Assembly: GCA_040235505.1 (NCBI GenBank)
Contig: JBECKW010000112.1
Coordinates: 1-64,000 of the forward strand
Reading direction: 5' to 3'
Length of the DNA: 64,000 nucleotides
DNA from: JBECKW01 sp040235505
GTDB taxonomy: Bacteria > Desulfobacterota > Desulfobacteria > Desulfobacterales > JAFDDL01
Positions 60,878 through 64,000 of the stretch are shown one piece after another. A model generated the notes under the pieces. It searched no databases and was not told the origin of the DNA. It saw only the letters and a list, made by a program, of their open reading frames with translations. The first letter of the stretch is position 1, and each line of letters opens with the position of its first letter. The translations under genes were made by a program, and so were the position numbers.

Positions 60878-60907
60878 AAGGGGTTAAGATTTTCATCATA
60901 ACCCCTT
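60878..60907 (-). terminator. Rho-independent-like terminator of the tRNA gene
   Basis: AAGGGGTTA and TAACCCCTT form a 9-bp stem with a 12-base loop about ten bases after the tRNA 3' end; T-rich sequence follows on the minus strand. Confidence 0.65.
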
Positions 60908-60916
60908 GATTTTATT

Positions 60917-60993
<77 letters not shown>

Positions 60994-61043
60994 TCAGGTA
61001 AGGGAGGTTCTAAATGAAAAGCGGGCGCCTGTCAAGGGGGTTT

Positions 61044-61340
61044 TTATTTCATGGCTTTTTCGAGGGCGGTTTTGATATCCCCGAGACCGCCACCGCGAAC
61101 CAGCACCTGTTTCTGGCGGGACGACTGCCCGGAGACGATTTCGAGGGTCGATTTGGAAGTGCCGAGGCACTTGGCAAGAAAGGCGACGCACATCTTGTTG
61201 GCGGCCCCCTCCACCGGGGGGGCTGTCAGCCGAACCTTCAGACTGTCGCCCTGGAGGCCGGTGATTTCATTTTTTGACGCCCGGGGTTGAATCAGCAGGG
61301 AAATCAGGACGCCTTCGGATGTTTCCCGAATCCAGGCCAT
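61044..61340 (-). CDS. UPF0235 (YggU/DUF167) protein
   Basis: A 98-residue protein with the family pattern VLISLLIQPRASKNEITGLQ and LTAPPVEGAANKMCVAFLAK, then GQSSRQKQVLV. The family has a small alpha/beta fold and no settled function. It starts right after the ybgC stop, so is in one unit with it, and the initiator tRNA follows. Confidence 0.92.
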   Translation of the reverse strand: MAWIRETSEGVLISLLIQPRASKNEITGLQGDSLKVRLTAPPVEGAANKMCVAFLAKCLGTSKSTLEIVSGQSSRQKQVLVRGGGLGDIKTALEKAMK

Positions 61341-61344
61341 GGCA

Positions 61345-61767
61345 TCAGGAATCCGTCCGGGATGCTTTTTTTAGCGGTCCCGTGATGAAGGCAGGCGGCC
61401 GTATCACCCGTCCGTCCTTTCCCAGGCAGGCATGCAGGGTGTGTCCCTTGGCAGCGATGCGCATATCTTCCTTCCGGTAGATCACGTAGTCTATTTTGAG
61501 ACCGCTTCGCACCGAGGGATCCAGGGTAGTTTCGATAATGATCTCGTCATCGTAGCACACGGAGGAAATATATTTGCAGTTCGCCTCGGACACCGGCAGC
61601 ATCACCCCCTGCCGTTCGATTTCCGTGTAGGGAAGCCCCACGGACCGCAACAGTTCGTTCCGACCGATTTCAAACCATCTGAGATAATTGGCGTAATAGG
61701 CCACCCCCATCAGGTCCGTGTCACCGTATATAACGCGGTAGGTGGTTTGGTTGGATACTGGTTTCAT
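61345..61767 (-). CDS. ybgC: YbgC-type acyl-CoA thioesterase
   Basis: A 140-residue hotdog-fold protein. Active-site pattern YGDTDLMGVAYYANYLRWFE (D-T-D-x-x-G-x-x-Y-x-x-x-Y) at about residues 15-34. It hydrolyses acyl-CoA or acyl-ACP. Its start overlaps the thrH stop by four bases. It is unlike the 4HBT gene at 44545-44985 in sequence. Confidence 0.9.
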   Translation of the reverse strand: MKPVSNQTTYRVIYGDTDLMGVAYYANYLRWFEIGRNELLRSVGLPYTEIERQGVMLPVSEANCKYISSVCYDDEIIIETTLDPSVRSGLKIDYVIYRKEDMRIAAKGHTLHACLGKDGRVIRPPAFITGPLKKASRTDS

Positions 61768-62375
61768 ATTGATGATTTCAAGAGAGTGTCCAATACTTCC
61801 CTGAGCTGGTTGTAATCCTGCGTCACGGGAAATTCCGGATATTCCTCGATGACGTTCGAAGGCGGACGAAATAAAATGCCGTGGGCCGCCGTCTTGAGCA
61901 TGGTGATATCATTATAGGAATCGCCCATGGCAATCACCTCGTAATTCAGGGATGAAAACGCTTCCACCACCTTTCGCTTCCCGTCTTTCTGCCGCAGCCG
62001 GTAGTCGGCGACATGATCGACATCGTCGATAATCAGAGTGTTGCACAGCAGGGTGGGCCACCCGAGTTTTTCCATCAGGGGGGCTGCAAATTGGGTGAAG
62101 GTGTCTGAAACAATAACCACCTGGGTGCGCTGCCGCATCCAGTTCATGAACTCAGGCGCCCCGGGCAGAGGGTCCATGGTGGCGATGACATCCTGAATGT
62201 CCTTCAACTTCAGGTTGTGGGTCTCCAGGATGCCAAGCCGCTGTTTCATCAGCAGGTCGTAATCGGAGATATCCCGGGTGGTGACCCGAAGCTCTTCGAT
62301 ACCGGTTTTTTCCGCTACGTTGATCCATATTTCCGGAACAAATACCCCTTCCAGATCCGAACAAATCAGTTGCAT
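61764..62375 (-). CDS. thrH: ThrH: phosphoserine phosphatase / homoserine phosphotransferase
   Basis: A 203-residue HAD-family protein. The usual HAD Asp appears in SDLEGVFVPEIWIN (DLEG), SDTF is motif II (VVIVSDTFTQFAAP), a Lys precedes, and GDSYNDITML is motif III/IV. ThrH moves phosphate from phosphoserine to homoserine, bypassing homoserine kinase. The homoserine dehydrogenase gene sits next upstream, in keeping with this. Confidence 0.9.
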   Translation of the reverse strand: MQLICSDLEGVFVPEIWINVAEKTGIEELRVTTRDISDYDLLMKQRLGILETHNLKLKDIQDVIATMDPLPGAPEFMNWMRQRTQVVIVSDTFTQFAAPLMEKLGWPTLLCNTLIIDDVDHVADYRLRQKDGKRKVVEAFSSLNYEVIAMGDSYNDITMLKTAAHGILFRPPSNVIEEYPEFPVTQDYNQLREVLDTLLKSSI

Positions 62376-62463
62376 TATTATCTCTTTCTTTGTTTTTTCT
62401 ATCAGCTATGAGCCATCAGCTTCTCACGGCCTCTGACTTCTGACCCCTGATCTCCGGCCTCTA
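62376..62463. repeat. Short word repeat in spacer
   Basis: CTATGAGCCATCAGC and CTGACTTCTGACCCCTGATC words, a low-complexity tract between thrH and hom; too degenerate to define arms. Confidence 0.4.
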
Positions 62464-63777
62464 TTATTCCCCATCCTCATCCTCAATCCGGATAACCATG
62501 GGGCGGTCGCCCACGACATCGAGCCGGGATATTTCAGCCATGGCTTTTTTGACATCCGCCTCCTTGGCCCGGTGGGTGAACATGACGATGGGAACCGGCC
62601 CCTCGGTCTCACGTCCTTCCTGGTGCACGGACTTCAGGCTGATGCCGTAACGGCCGAGAATACCGGCGATTTTGGAGAGCACGCCGGGCTGATCCTGGGC
62701 CGAGAACCTGAAATAGTACTGGGTTTCGATCTCGTCAATGGGAAGCACTGGAATCGTCCGGATATGTTCCGGCTGGTAGGAAAGCATGGGAACCCTGCCC
62801 GAAACCCCGCAGAGAATGTTTCGGGCAATATCGACGATATCGCTCACAACGGCACTTGCCGTGGGCAGCATGCCGGCGCCGTGGCCGTTTAAGATCATCT
62901 CTCCCACCGCATCACCGGTGATCATGAGTGCGTTCAGGCTGCCGCCGACATTGCTCATGAGGTTTCCCACCGGAATCATGGTGGGGTGCACACGGGATTC
63001 CACGGCCGTCCCCTTGTTTTTGGCAATGGCAAGGAGCTTGATCCGGTAACCGAACTGGCCGGCAAATTGAATGTCCAGGGGGGTGATTCTGGAAATCCCC
63101 TCGACATAGAAATCATCCAGATTAATGGTCATGCCAGAGGCCAACGCCGTCATGATGGCAAGCTTGTGGGCCGTATCCCCCCCCTCGATATCCAGGGTCG
63201 GATCTGCTTCGGCATAGCCTTTCGCCTGGGCCTCGGCCAGGGCATCCTCGAAGGTGCTGCCGTCCGCGGTTATTTTGGTAAGGATATAGTTGCAGGTGCC
63301 GTTCAGAATGCCGATCATGGACTCGATACGGTTTCCCACCAGGGACTCGCGAAAACTCTTGATGATGGGCATGCAGCCCCCGCAGCTTGCCTCGTAGGCC
63401 AGGTCCACGCCCTTTGCCCCGGCGGCCTTCACAATGGCATTGCCTTCCCGGGCCAGAAGCGCCTTGTTGGCGGTCACCACATGCTTTCCGTTTTCGATGG
63501 CCCGGAAAATGAATTTTTTGGCGATCCCTTCCCCTCCGATCATTTCCAGAATGATATCGATATCGGGGTCCGTGAGCACGCTTTCGGCATCGGTGGTCAA
63601 AACGCCCGGATCCAAACGAACGCCCCGGTCGGTTTCAATGTCGATATCGGCAACCCGCTTCAATACCAGTTCCGCGCCGACCCGTTGCTGAATAAGCTCC
63701 TTTTTCTCAAGAAGAATTTTGGCAACCCCCGTGCCCACCGTTCCGAACCCGAGAAGCCCGATATTGACCTTACGCAT
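62464..63777 (-). CDS. hom: Homoserine dehydrogenase with ACT domain
   Basis: A 437-residue protein. Residues 1-130 form the NAD(P) domain (VNIGLLGFGTVGTGVAKILL), residues about 140-320 the catalytic part (ANKALLAREGN, NGTCNYILTKI, AQAKGYAEADPTLDIEGGD), and the end is an ACT domain (YYFRFSAQDQPGVLSKIAGI). It makes homoserine for threonine and methionine; the ACT part allows feedback by threonine. Start ATG 63777 has AAAGGAG upstream. Confidence 0.97.
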   Translation of the reverse strand: MRKVNIGLLGFGTVGTGVAKILLEKKELIQQRVGAELVLKRVADIDIETDRGVRLDPGVLTTDAESVLTDPDIDIILEMIGGEGIAKKFIFRAIENGKHVVTANKALLAREGNAIVKAAGAKGVDLAYEASCGGCMPIIKSFRESLVGNRIESMIGILNGTCNYILTKITADGSTFEDALAEAQAKGYAEADPTLDIEGGDTAHKLAIMTALASGMTINLDDFYVEGISRITPLDIQFAGQFGYRIKLLAIAKNKGTAVESRVHPTMIPVGNLMSNVGGSLNALMITGDAVGEMILNGHGAGMLPTASAVVSDIVDIARNILCGVSGRVPMLSYQPEHIRTIPVLPIDEIETQYYFRFSAQDQPGVLSKIAGILGRYGISLKSVHQEGRETEGPVPIVMFTHRAKEADVKKAMAEISRLDVVGDRPMVIRIEDEDGE

Positions 63778-63792
63778 TTCCTGAAACTCCTT

Positions 63793-64000
63793 TTACATAA
63801 TCTTTCGTATCCCGCGGATCGCCTGATTGATACGCATGGGATTTTCAATCAAGGCAAAACGGACATAATCATCGCCGTATTCGCCGAATCCCAGGCCGGG
63901 GGATACCGCCACCTGGGATTCGTTTATCAGCATTTTCGAAAACTCAACGGACTTCATGTGGGAGAATTTTTCGGGAATCTTCGCCCAGACGAACATGGTG
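63793..64000 (-). CDS. Class I aminotransferase, C-terminal part (start beyond window)
   Basis: The visible 68 residues (MFVWAKIPEKFSHMKSVEFS, AVSPGLGFGEYGDDYVRFAL, and end RINQAIRGIRKIM) match the end of AlaC/LL-DAP-type PLP aminotransferases, which often precede hom. The stop is at 63793-63795. The PLP-binding part lies outside the window, so the substrate is open. Confidence 0.85.
   Translation of the reverse strand, partial: TMFVWAKIPEKFSHMKSVEFSKMLINESQVAVSPGLGFGEYGDDYVRFALIENPMRINQAIRGIRKIM

Overview
The window is a piece of a chromosome that looks like an anaerobic, sulfate-reducing or syntrophic Desulfobacterota (Desulfobacteraceae-like). The main reasons are a complete hmcABCDEF transmembrane redox complex with a 16-heme cytochrome c, a full set of NiFe-hydrogenase maturation genes, many other periplasmic redox proteins, a TRAP transporter, and mostly GC-rich coding with AT-rich spacers. 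The species call is inference; the gene calls come from the sequence.

Layout. 1-2.3 kb: an AT-rich block of three GNAT acetyltransferases and a Nim-like flavin protein, ending in a palindromic element that touches a start codon. 2.4-4.8 kb: a MerR regulator, a 61-residue protein that copies the regulator's C-terminal domain, and a B12-type radical SAM protein. 4.8-11.5 kb: a lipoprotein subtilase, then a UPF0182 membrane protein overlapping a b-type cytochrome. 11.6-18 kb: a metal/redox envelope set (Cu-type P-ATPase with two YHS and two HMA domains, small His-rich membrane proteins, a monoheme cytochrome c, an RseC-like protein with a decayed second copy, a ZraP/Spy-like metal sensor). 18.4-26.8 kb: a secreted repeat protein with a Gly-Pro tract, an EF-hand protein, and two Tat-exported redox proteins with nearly the same signal peptide: a flavodoxin-ferredoxin fusion and an Old-Yellow-Enzyme-type flavin reductase. 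This is the best candidate here for an undescribed system.

27-35.7 kb: an HD protein, a small anchored protein, then an Rrf2 regulator directly upstream of hmcABCDEF, which moves electrons between periplasmic cytochromes and the membrane or cytoplasm. 36-43.4 kb: a tightly overlapping operon putA-rocD-(COG2403 GTPase-like)-arcC for proline/ornithine breakdown and ATP recovery from carbamoyl phosphate. 43.5-51 kb: a DUF3187 outer membrane protein, a thioesterase, a radical SAM protein, a deleted and frameshifted ECF sigma factor with its small membrane partner, small orphans, a cNMP-binding protein and an MscS channel. 51-57 kb: hypABCFDE order on the minus strand (A, B, C, F, D, E) with no hydrogenase structural genes in view. 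57.1-60.5 kb: a probable group II intron relic and a dctPQM TRAP transporter. 60.9-64 kb: initiator tRNA-Met, UPF0235, YbgC thioesterase, thrH, hom and the C-terminus of an aminotransferase, a threonine/amino-acid biosynthesis block.

Many spacers carry inverted repeats built from short repeated words (about 20.8, 23.7, 28.6, 45.1 and 49.5 kb); one has entered the 3' end of the MscS gene, and another repeat tract sits inside putA.
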